Assembly (NCBI GenBank): GCA_025558095.1
Contig: JAIVFI010000008.1
Location: 248,001-312,000 of the forward strand
DNA: 64,000 nucleotides
Source: Hyaloraphidium curvatum
Lineage: Eukaryota > Monoblepharomycota > Hyaloraphidiomycetes > Hyaloraphidiales > Hyaloraphidiaceae
Direction of reading: 5' to 3'
In this document: piece by piece, positions 21,311 to 30,566 of the stretch
Numbering within the stretch: position 1 is the stretch's first letter
How the letters are laid out: every line of letters begins with the position of its first letter
Position numbers and translations under genes: made by a program
Notes under the pieces: model-generated
Databases searched by the model: none
Told to the model about the DNA's origin: nothing
Seen by the model: only the letters and a program-made list of their open reading frames with translations

Positions 21311-24298
21311 ATGCGCGTTGCGGCGCAGAGGCCGCTCGCCGCCGCCGCCGCGCTGCTGCTCTTTGCCGCGGGCGCCGCCACCGCAGACAGCCACGACTTC
21401 GACCCCGACGCCTTCCTATCTTCAGGCCGCGGCAGCGACGCGATTCGCAACCACATCGTCTATGTACCCGAACACGAGCACGGCAGCTGGGCGCTCGGCG
21501 ACACACTCGTCGTCCGCGGGGATCAGCCGCTGCCGGACGACGATGATCAGGCAGACACGGACTCGCACAGGCTCGGCCGCAGGGACCCGGCCACAGAGGA
21601 CCTGCCTCCCGCCGCCTTGCCACGCCGCGTGATCCGCGACGTCCCCGGCTGCCCCGCCGCCCCGGCCATCGCCCTGTCCCCCGCGCAGCTGGACGCCGGC
21701 GACCCGTTCGACCTCGTGATCACGAACCTGCCGGCCGTGGGGGTCGACTTTGGCGACAGCTTGCCTCAATTTTTCGCCTTCTGGAACGCCTCGGTGCTCG
21801 AGATCAACGGCGCGGCGACGACGACGCTCACGACCGTGCCTGATCAACCAGTGACCACCTCGGGGGCGAGTTTCGGCGGCTGCTTCGCGACCCTGTCGCT
21901 CCCTGCCGCCATCACGGCCACCCTGACGCAGACCGGCGAGACGGCGAGCATCACGCCGAACGTCACGGGCCGCTACTTTGTCGACGCGACCATCAGCCCT
22001 GGGGACTACAGCACCCGCTTCGCCTTCCAGGCCACGACGGTGGGCATTTCGCGCATTTCCTTCCCATACCTTCTTACCCGCGTGCTCGCAGACGCCATAC
22101 AGCTTCACCCCTCCCCCCGGCTACGTCCCCCCCACCAGCACCGCCGCCGACCCGACCCCCCAACCCCGCTCATGCCTGCAGCTCCCCTCCATGCGCGGCG
22201 CCAACCCCACCGGCGTCCCCGTGTACGAGGGCGCCCTCGCCGGCTCCCCCATCCCCGTGACCCTGGCCAACGTGCCCGAGACGCTCGTGGGCTGGGCGCC
22301 CGGGGCAAAGACGACGACGCTCGAGGCCGTCTATAGGGCGGGGGAGATGCGGACGCTGGCGATATCGACCGTGGTCGCCGGAAAGAGCACGGGGACTTCC
22401 ACCAAGACGGTCACGGTGGCCACGGGCAAGATGGGTGTGTTTTCTCGTCCATCTTGCGTGGGCGAGTCTCATTCCCGATCTCCTTGCCAGTGACGACCAG
22501 GAGGACGTTCACGACCAGCCTCAACAACGCCGTCGACGGCTGCCTGCCGACGCTGGTGGACGGCAGCAACTGGGTGGTGCCGACGGTCAAGGTGGCCAAG
22601 GACGCGATCGTGCAGCTGGGAGGCGTCGTCGACGGCACGCCGATCCTGGGCGTGGCCATGGTACGCAGCGCCGGCTCCTCGACCGCCATCGTCTTCATCC
22701 GGGTCGGATCATCCGCAGATGAAGGAGGCCTTCACCAAGGTCGTCCCGCCGTACCCGACCGACCGGCCCCTGCCCCCAAAGCCGACCTCGATCGTCCCCA
22801 CCTCGTGCGGCAGGTTCAACGCCTACGCCACCCCGACCGCCGTCACACCCGGCCAGGTGATGACCCTGGTGCTCTCCAACGTCCCCGCGACCCCCGTCGG
22901 CCTCCTCGAGAAGGGCTACTCGACCGTTTACGAGGCCCGCTACGCCGCCACCATCCTGTCGGACTACGTGTCCGTCTCGGCGATCCCCACGCGGACGTAC
23001 ACCACCACCCTGCGCACCAACGCGTGCATCAACTTCACCGCAACCATCACCGCCGGCGCCGCCACGCGGTTCCTGCCGCTGACCGCGGCGCCCAGCCCGA
23101 CGAGGGTGTACCAGGTCCGCATGGCGGCGAGGAACTACTCGGACCAGCCGGACGTCCCGCCGCCTGCGGAGTACAGGGAAGCAGACGACGTGCGGACGTT
23201 CTACGTGGGTCCCACCCCGGCGAGCGCCCCATGTGATGCTGATCGACCCGCATCCGCCATGCAGCTCTCCGCCGGCCCCAACACGCCCCCAACCGTGATC
23301 GCCGGCAAGTTCCCCTGCCTCGCCGGCCCGCTCCGCACCCGCACGCGGATCACCTTCGACGCCGCGGCGTGGGCGTCGCGGTTCTACCGGTACAACCGGA
23401 CCACGTCCCGCGGGGTGACCACGCACCGCCTGAGCATCCGGCTGGGGTCGCGCAACGCGTTCTCGTTCGGGTTCGTGGCGAGGGACTACGATCGGGGAAG
23501 GGGGAGGATGGGTGGGTTTCGTCGTGCCGTCGGGGTGCCGTGGAGGAGCTGATTGCTGCCCCGGCGCAGATCTCTACGCGGCCAACGCAGCGGGGTTCCA
23601 GCGCCCGCAGGACTGGGCGTTCGAGTGGCAGCCCACGGGGGTCTTCACCGGGCGCACCATGCCGCCATTCACCGTGACGACGACCTACCTGGTAAGGGGC
23701 ACCCGCGTGGCATGCCGACGGATCTGACGGATCGCCCGGCGCGCAGGCCGACAACCTCATGTACCCCAACGGCACCCTCCTCCGCACCCCCCGCGCGCAG
23801 ATCCGCGCCGAACACAGCGTCGTCGTGCGCCCGTACTGGTCGGCCACGCCCAAGGGCGGCCGCCCCACGATCTTCGCCAACGTCACCGCCAAGACCTACG
23901 GCACCTCGGACAACGTCACGCTGGCGTGCGCGCATCCGGGGGCCAAGCGGTCCGCATTTATGGTGCTGCCGATGGCGGTGTTGGGGAGGCAGATGACGCA
24001 GGCGGACTTTTCGAGGGAGAGCGTAACCACGCGGTGGTCCTTCGTGGGTCCGATCGCACTGCTTTCCGCGCCTTTGGCTGACCCGGCGCGCATGCAGACA
24101 ACGGACAAGGCGGGCAGATGGGTCCCCCCGCACAGGCCGGTGCTTTTCACCAAGAACTTCGGGCCGCTGGCCGAGATGGACCTGCGGTACGCATCGGATG
24201 GGGAGGGGAGGTCCGGGGAGGGCAACCCGAACGCGCCCGAGGGGAGCCCGGACAGGGAGGGGCTGAGGAAGATGCTGGAGCGGTTCAGGCAGGTGTAG
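21311..24298 (+). CDS. Secreted repeat-module protein (882 aa), left copy
   Basis: Unknown family. Seven exons (21311-22039, 22092-22434, 22491-22660, 22719-23204, 23265-23511, 23570-23691, 23747-24298) total 2,649 nt. The signal peptide is MRVAAQRPLAAAAALLLFAA and the mature part begins near DSHDFDPDAF. At least four related modules of roughly 140 residues each start with a Pro/Cys segment and carry a beta-strand pair (FDLVITNLPAVG, IPVTLANVPETLVG, MTLVLSNVPATPVG). This suggests Ig-like beta-sandwiches. Sequons (NVTG, NFTA, NRTT, NGTL, NVTA) support passage through the ER. The C-terminus is charged and ends LERFRQV with no anchor. Divergent partner of the giant LamG-like gene. Nearly identical to the copy at 30,567-33,557 apart from exon 1. 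Confidence 0.78.
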
Positions 24299-24444
24299 GT
24301 GGTGCGGCAGGTGGATTGTTTTGGACGCAAGGCTTTATAGGGGTCTCTGACGGACAACGATCCGGAGAACGTGGCGGGGAGTCAACTGATGACGTTGAAC
24401 AGAGTTCATTGATCGCGGTCTATCGGGGCTTAGGAAACAAGTCT

Positions 24445-26508
24445 TCAATCGTCGGACAGATCCGGGAGTACAAACTCGGCTGCCTCGGCCTCGATCAGCC
24501 TCCTCGTATCCTCGACTCTCCGCAGCTCCTCCCGCAACGACGGAAATGTCCGCTGCAGCACCTCTTCCAGGTTCCCACCGTGCTCGTGGCGTCGGAGAAC
24601 AAGGATCCGCGCGTCCATGGCCGGCCTGGTGGCCACAAACCGCTCCCACGGCACCGCCGAGATCGAAAGACCGGCTTCAACGGCCGCCTCGACCATGGCC
24701 AACGTCGTCTCGGGCTTCCGCTGCACGTACGACAGCACGAACGACATAGAGGCACCGTCCAAGAAAGCGCATATCTGCGAAAACAGGTCCGCCAATGACG
24801 CGCGAGTCGTCGAAGGGTAAACGATCTCGGCCGCGATAGCTGCCTTAGCCAGGGGCGCAATTTCCCTCAGCGCGATGCCCGAGCTCCAGTCCCAAACTGC
24901 CGTCCGAAAATAGTTCGCAAGCCTGTTGGCGTCCAGCGTCCTTTTGGCATTTTCCAACGCCTCCTCGTTGCCATCTGTGGCAATCAGCTCCGCCTCTTCC
25001 TCGCGCTCTCGGAAAAGGCATCCCAGGCCCGCAGTCACGAGGCCGGTCCCGCAGCCCAGCTCCACCGTCTTCCGCGGCACGAAGCCCAGCTCCTCCTCGC
25101 AAGCGTGAGAGGTGAGGAACGCCAGAAGCGCGAGGCTGCCGGCGCCCCAGAGCATCGTACCCGTCCTGTCCCCCGCCGAGCCCGCGGGGCCCTCGAGCAC
25201 GTGGCCGGGTGTGGATTCGAGCAGGGAGACGGCAACGGGGTCGCGAAGGTTCGGAATGTGGAGGTGCGTGATCCGGAATCCGTGCGACACGAGGTCGTCC
25301 GTGGGCCTGGCGTGAGAGTCAACGGTCGGATCGTTTCGGCCCAAAGCGCAACACGCACCTCACCCCAAGTGGTTTCCGTTCTCCAGCGGCACCGGTCCCC
25401 ACGGCACCTCCTTGAAATCCACGAGGTGAGGCGGCCCGGGCGCCACCCAGAATCGCGGCGCCGCTCCGGTGCGGGAGCAGCTGACGAACGAGCCGAAGGT
25501 GAGGAACTGCGGCCCCGCCACGGTCGGGTCGCGGCTCCGAGAGACGGGAGCGGAGCGGTCGGCCAACGCGGCCATTAGATCCTTCTCCGATTTCAGGTTG
25601 GGAGCCGCCGAAGAGATCACGCCGAGCCGAGCGCGGCTGAAGCCGGGATCATCGTCCGCGATGGAGCACGACTTCGCGCCGGGAGTGAGCGGGTGGTTGG
25701 TGTGCAGCAAGATGTCCGACACTCCCTCGTCGCGGTAGACGCTTCCGCCCGCGCCGGCTTCGACCGAACGGAGGCCCTCCGGGGAGGCCAGGGCGTAGTG
25801 CTGCCCAATCGCGTGGCCGACGCTCTTGAGGAACGTCTCCGCGGAGGAAATGTCCGTGCGCTCGAGGAGGCTGCGGATGACAAAGGCGACCGGGAGGCCA
25901 GAATCGCTCGTGGGAAGCGTGGAGAGGTTGTTGACGGCAACGGCGAGTCCGGAAGAGTTGCAGCCGAAAAGTGCGATCAGGCCCGCGGCCGTAAAGACCA
26001 GCAGCGCCGAGGGGCCGTCGCCGGCGTCAGAAAGGTGGTGTCTCACGACAACCTGGCTGCCGTCGTGGAAATCGGGAATATCCATCGTCTGGGAGAGGTA
26101 GACCCCGCCGTCCCGTGATGTGAACCCGGCAACGGTGCAGCCCGGCGGCTCTCCGTTCGGAACCCCGTTCGACGTCCGTTTCTTCCACTGCTTCGAGAAT
26201 TCCCACTCCTCGTCGAGCAGGTTGTACGCGAGAACGTGTTCGAAGGGAAGCCCGGCTCCATCAGCGATCCCGCGGACCTCCTCCAGCAAGTGAAGGGCAT
26301 GCTCCGTAATGGTGGCCACGTAGCCGGTCTCCTCGACAAATACCTTCAGATACGCGTCCGCAGAATCCAGAGAATGGGTTCTGCAGATCCCGTCGAGGAA
26401 CAGACCGATCTGCGTGCGGATGATGTCCCCCAGCAGCTGTCCCTGCGCGAACCCGCGTTCCGACGCCGTGCCGGCCACATCAATGATGCGGAGCTTGCCA
26501 TCGGCCAT
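24445..26508 (-). CDS. Predicted C45 acyltransferase fused to a class I SAM methyltransferase
   Basis: Exon 1 (26508-25364) encodes a protein of the peptidase C45 / acyl-CoA:6-aminopenicillanate acyltransferase family. The conserved Gly-Cys autocleavage site is GEPPGCTVAGFTS, followed by LSQTMDIPDFHDG and LFGCNSSGLAVAVNNL. Exon 2 (25306-24445) encodes a METTL21/family-16-like methyltransferase with SAM motif I KTVELGCGTGLVTAGLG, LIATDGNEEAL, AVWDW and AAEIVYPSTT. A 57-nt intron beginning GTGAGG, overlapping the apparent TGA of the first part, joins the frames; the total of 2,007 nt gives 668 residues. The methyltransferase frame has no ATG before its motif I region, which favours a fusion. 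Alternative: two genes, the second with an unseen start exon. The acyltransferase fold acts on amide/ester substrates; the substrate is unknown. Confidence 0.7.
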
Positions 26509-26650
26509 CCTCCGGTGGTGTCACACGTCAAATGGGGCCTTGCGGTGGTTTGTTTCACGGGGTCGGAAGCCGGATGATGCCGATCCGCGCGGCGGCCGAT
26601 CCGCGCCCGCAGTTTTCACTCCCCGAACTTGTCCCCCGCCGCACCCCGCC
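26509..26650. promoter_or_regulatory. 142-bp divergent promoter
   Basis: Between the start codons of the C45 fusion gene (-) and the two-TM protein gene (+). No specific motif recognised. Confidence 0.5.
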
Positions 26651-27323
26651 ATGGAGTTCCCCAGCCCCGCCACGCAGCGCCGCGGGCGCAGCGAAGCCAC
26701 GTCGCGCGCGTCGGCGCCCGAGAAGGCCAAGCGCCGGCTCGTCGAGACGCTGCGGCTGAACCAGCTGCGGGCCATCGACTTCCTCGTGCCCGGCATCCTG
26801 CTCGTCGGCGCGCTCATCTTCTGGCTGTCGTCGGGCGAGCCGCTCTTCGGCGACATCGACGACGGCGGCGACCCGCACTCGTCGACGAGGCCCAAGTTCA
26901 AGCACGAGCACGCCATGCTCAAGGCCGCCCTGGAGCAGCACACCCCCGAGCGCATCGCCGAGCACGCCATGAAGCACGTGCAGGCGCAAATCGCGAAAAA
27001 CCATGCGGAGCACCACGGCTACGAGTACCAGGAGCCCAAGCAGGAGGAGGAGGTCCGCGACAAGAACGACCCGTATTACGCCGACCCCGAGGCGGATCGG
27101 CACCAGGAGTTTTCCTTCCTGCGCGTCATGGCCCAGGCCTGCCTCTTCTTTGGCGTCGGCTTCCTTCTCCTTGCCATATGGGGCTCGATGTGGGTTTCGT
27201 CCCCTTTCGCGCCCGGTTGGACGCGGCGCCGAGAGATCAGTCCTGATCTGCCCTTTCCGCAGCACCGCCGACGACCCGAACATAAAGCCCTTGAAGGTCG
27301 AAGAACTTAAAAAGATCCGCTGA
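26651..27323 (+). CDS. Two-TM membrane protein of unknown function
   Basis: Two exons (26651-27189, 27263-27323; 73-nt intron) give 199 residues. A basic N-terminus (RRLVETLRLNQLR) precedes TM1 (IDFLVPGILLVGALIFWL). Then comes a highly charged His/Glu-rich loop of about 100 residues (EHAMLKAALEQHTPERIAEH, predicted helical). TM2 follows (AQACLFFGVGFLLLAIWGSI), with a short lysine-rich tail ending VEELKKIR. The Lys residues near the C-terminus could act in ER retention. I do not recognise the family. The open frame running past the splice site would give a 223-residue product with a scrambled Arg-rich tail; the spliced form is preferred for its branch site (CTGAT) and clean tail. Confidence 0.7.
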
Positions 27324-27582
27324 TGTGCGGGAGGACAGGAGATGGGCGGCATCTAGCCCGGCGTCGGCCGCCGGGTCGTGGAGGAGAAAGCGTCGTGATC
27401 ATTGGACTCTTGGACGGACGGACGCGGGATATCACCATCGTGCTCGTGGTCGGGCACGGCCGCAATGTACAGCTCGGACGCTGCTGCGAATCGGACTATC
27501 TTGGAGCTTGGACTTTGGCTTCACCGTCCACGACAACACAACTCCTTGCTAACGGGCCAATCACAAACCTGGACATCAAATC
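27324..27582. other. Convergent intergenic, 259 bp
   Basis: 3' flanks of the two-TM gene (+) and the dehalogenase-like gene (-). No gene seen. Confidence 0.5.
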
Positions 27583-28674
27583 TCACAGGGCACTCCTTCC
27601 CGGCGTCTTGGCGTACTTGAGGAAGATTGCCACGCAGTCCTCCGGAGCGTCTTCCTGAGGCGGGAGGAGGAAGATCGAAACCCAATCTCAAGCCCGTCCA
27701 ACGCCGACGTACCTGAGGAAAGTGTCCTGCCCCGGCGATCCGGTCCAAGGTGGACCCCGGCACGCCCGCGTGCCACTTCTCCGCCCACTCGTAGGTGAAC
27801 ACCCCGTCCGCATCCCCGAACGCAAAGTGCACGGGGATTCCGAGCGTCGGCAGCGCTTTGAAGCACCTCTCCTGGTCCGCCGCGTTGCCCTCCAGCGGCT
27901 GCGCGAACGGGATGCAGAACGGGAACCTCCGCGCGCCCGCTTTGGACCCGTACGAATCGTAGGGGGCGTCGTAGGCGCGCTTGACCGCCTCGCGGTCGTG
28001 GCCCGGCCGCCGGAGCGAGCCCGAGACTACGCGGCCCGTGGGCATGTCGCCGCCGAGGGACTTGGGGTCGGTGGCGCGGGCGCGCCACTCGCGAATGCCG
28101 GGGGAGTAGACGTAGCCCTCGTGGTGCAGCCAGGTGTTGAGGATGTAGATGCGCTCGAAGCGGTGCGGCTGGTCGCAGACCTGGCGGAGGCCGGTGGGGC
28201 CGCCCCAGTCCTGGTCCCGGGTGGTGAGCAGTGGGGCATGTGCCGAGGCGTGACGCGTACCTGGACGACGATGTGGATCCGTTTGAGGTCCAACGTGTCG
28301 ATGAGGTGCCTGATCCGTTCGCAATGCCTGTCCGGGCGCGTCAGGCACCGTCCCCCTGCATCTCGGCCGACCGACCTCTCGACCACGTAGAAATTGTCGT
28401 CGGTAGGCTTGTCGCTCCGCCCAAAGCCAATATGGTCCGGCGCAACGACGCGGAACCCGGCCGCGACGAGGCGAGGGATCCACTTCCGGTACATGTAGCT
28501 CCACGTCGGTTCCCCGTGCATGAGCAGGGCCACAGGCGCGTCCTTCGGCCCCTCATCGAGGTGCGCGACGCGGAAACCGCGCCAGTCCAGGTAGTGCGGC
28601 TTGAAGGGAAAGTCCGGGAGCTCGAAGTGCGAGTCGGGCGTGCGGGACACGCCAGGAAGGGGATTCGAGGCCAT
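27583..28674 (-). CDS. Haloalkane dehalogenase-like alpha/beta hydrolase
   Basis: Four exons (28674-28376, 28327-28261, 28210-27713, 27654-27583) total 936 nt, 311 residues, the normal length for haloalkane dehalogenases. The oxyanion-hole motif is [14 protein letters not shown], then [16 protein letters not shown]. The nucleophile Asp sits in VVQDWGG, a motif recreated exactly at an intron junction. The catalytic His is in [13 protein letters not shown] near the C-terminus. The Trp after the nucleophile, used in halide binding, is present. The family hydrolyses carbon-halogen bonds; related enzymes include epoxide hydrolases, but the Glu in HGEP and the DWGG nucleophile fit dehalogenases better. 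Cytosolic: no signal peptide. Unusual in fungi; origin by transfer is possible but not shown here. Confidence 0.87.
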
Positions 28675-28892
28675 CGCGGCGCGTGCGGACGCGGGGAGAC
28701 AGGGAGGCAGTGGGGTGGATTCACGTGTGTCGGAGGCGAGGCCGACGCGGATTTACTCCGTCCCGCCGCGCCAGGCGGCGGAGCGCGTCGGCTCGGCGGG
28801 CCGCTTCTGAGAAGCGGTCAAAAGCTGCCCCGGATCGCTCATTCAGAGCAGCATTCTCCCTTTCCGACCACTGCAAACACCGGCAAATCACG
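28675..28892. promoter_or_regulatory. 218-bp divergent promoter
   Basis: Between the dehalogenase-like gene (-) and the oxidoreductase gene (+). Includes both 5' leaders; no motif recognised. Confidence 0.5.
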
Positions 28893-30371
28893 ATGCCCGC
28901 CCCCGCCGTGGTGCGTGTGGTGCCGATTCGCCTTCGCGTCGCGCCTGACCTGGCCCCGCCTCTCGCAGAACTCGGACCGCCCGCTGGACCTCATCGTCCA
29001 CGGCGCAACGGGCTATACCGGCGTCAACGTCCTCGAGTACCTCGCCAAGCACGGCCCGCGCGACCTCCGCTGGGGCATCTCGGGGCGCTCCAAGGTCAAG
29101 CTCGAGGAGCTCAAGGCCAAGGTCGAGGCGACCGCACCGCACTACGACGTGCGCGTGATCACCGCCGATGCCTCGGACAAGGAGAGCGTGCGGAGCATGG
29201 TCTCCCAGGCCCAGATCGTGCTGGCGTGCGCCGGGCCCTTCACCAAGGTCGGAACACCGTCGTCCGCTTGCTCTTTCTCCCTCCTGACTTCCTGTTTTCC
29301 AGGTCGGCACTCCCGTAGTGGAGGCCTGCGCCGAAACTGGCACACACTATGCCGACATAACGGGCGAGACCCCATGGGTCCACGACATGATCCAGCGCTT
29401 CGGTCCCGCCGCCGAGCGCACCGGCGCCCTCCTCGTGCCCTTCTCCGGCTTCGACTCCGTTCCCAGCGACCTCGGCGCGTTCCTGGTCGCCGAGAAGCTC
29501 GCGCAGGGCGGGGAGAGGACCGTCAGGGTGAACCAGAGCCTGTGGGCCGTCAAGGGCGGGATTTCGGCGGGCACGATGGCGAGCGGCCTCGAGCTGACCA
29601 AGGAAGGCGTGCTGGATGCCTACCTCCTCAACCCCGAAGGCGGTGCGTTGCCTCATTCCTCAGCTTGCGACCACTCCCCTGACCATTTGCCCCTTTAGAC
29701 AAATCCGGCCCCGACCAACCCCTCTTTCCCCTCTTCTTCTACCAGCCCGCCCTCGGTCGCTGGCAGGCCCCCAACCCCATGTCCCTCATCAACACCCGCG
29801 TCGTGCGCCGCACGCAGTCGCTCCTCTCGCACCGGCACGGCCGCTTCTCCTACCTCGAGACCGTCTCGATGCCCGCGATCCCCGTCGTCGGGTTCCTCGC
29901 GGCCATGTGGATCGGGTGGGGTTTCCTCTGGGCGGCGCTGTTCGCGGCGTTCGCGCCCGTGTGGGTGAAGAAGGCGGTGCAGTCGTGGATCCCGGTGGGC
30001 AAGGCGTTCGGGGTGGAGGACGAGGGGGGTTTCTTTGTGAACAAGCTGATCGGGACGGGGGAGAAGGGCGGGAAGGTGGTGCTGACCTGGAGGGGGACCT
30101 CCGATCCCGGTGCGTTGATTCGCTGCGCTGCCGATATGGAGGATACTGATCGCCTCCATGGGCAGGCTACCGCGAGACGCCCCTCATGCTCGTCGAGTCG
30201 GCGCTGTGCCTCATCAAGGACCGCGACCGGATCCCGGCCGTCGCCGAGGGCCGGTGCGGCTTTCAGACGCCCGCGTCGGCGTTCGGGCACGTGCTCGCTG
30301 AGAGGCTGGAAAAGGCGGGCGTGAAGCTCGAGTTTGCCGCTGCGGACGGGGTGGCCAAGAAGGCCAAGTGA
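28893..30371 (+). CDS. Saccharopine dehydrogenase-like oxidoreductase (SCCPDH / trans-acting enoyl reductase type)
   Basis: Five exons (28893-28910, 28969-29247, 29303-29642, 29699-30109, 30166-30371) total 1,254 nt, 417 residues, typical for SCCPDH-like proteins. The first exon is only 18 nt. Rossmann fold start: LDLIVHGATGYTGVNVLEYL, where GATGYTG is the dinucleotide-binding loop. Then AQIVLACAGPFTKVGTPVVE and HYADITGETPWVHDMI, both characteristic. A hydrophobic segment (AAMWIGWGFLWAALFAAFA) in the C-terminal third matches the membrane or lipid-droplet association seen in the family. Animal SCCPDH is a lipid-droplet protein; mycobacterial relatives are enoyl reductases. The true substrate is unknown; it is not a lysine-pathway enzyme by default. 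Confidence 0.88.
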
Positions 30372-30566
30372 GGCGCCATCTTTTCAAGAGTTGCATATCT
30401 CTTCAGTGTTCGTTTCTTGGTCCTGCATAGACCTGCATAGATAGATGCTCTTCGGCATCGCGTAGAGCCACAGAATGATCGTTCAGTTCCCGACGCTGAA
30501 TTCGTCTACGTGTTGCCAGGCTCTCCTCTCACGCACTCGCATCCAAAGCTCCACCTGCCGCACCAC

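Larger units (their letters stand above)
14297..24315. repeat. Left arm of a 10-kb inverted repeat
   Basis: This arm is the reverse complement of 30,550-40,572. Matching positions sum to 54,865 over 21.4-24.3 kb, 54,872 near 18.7-19.7 kb, 54,871 over 16.3-18.7 kb and 54,877 at the distal stop codon, showing few indels. Identity is near complete at about 21.43-24.315 kb and about 16.3-19.74 kb. It is clearly lower between those tracts and distal to 16.25 kb. The proximal edge is sharp: both copies share sequence through GCAGGTGGA just past the stop codon and then differ completely. Confidence 0.95.

Noticed and set aside
24445-25344. Stand-alone methyltransferase gene starting at 25,344
   Set aside because: The codon there is TTG, not ATG, and a good intron joins this frame to the preceding acyltransferase exon.
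27190-27262. Unspliced reading of the two-TM protein into an Arg-rich tail
   Set aside because: A GTGGGT donor, CTGAT branch and CAG acceptor fit an intron, and the spliced tail is cleaner.
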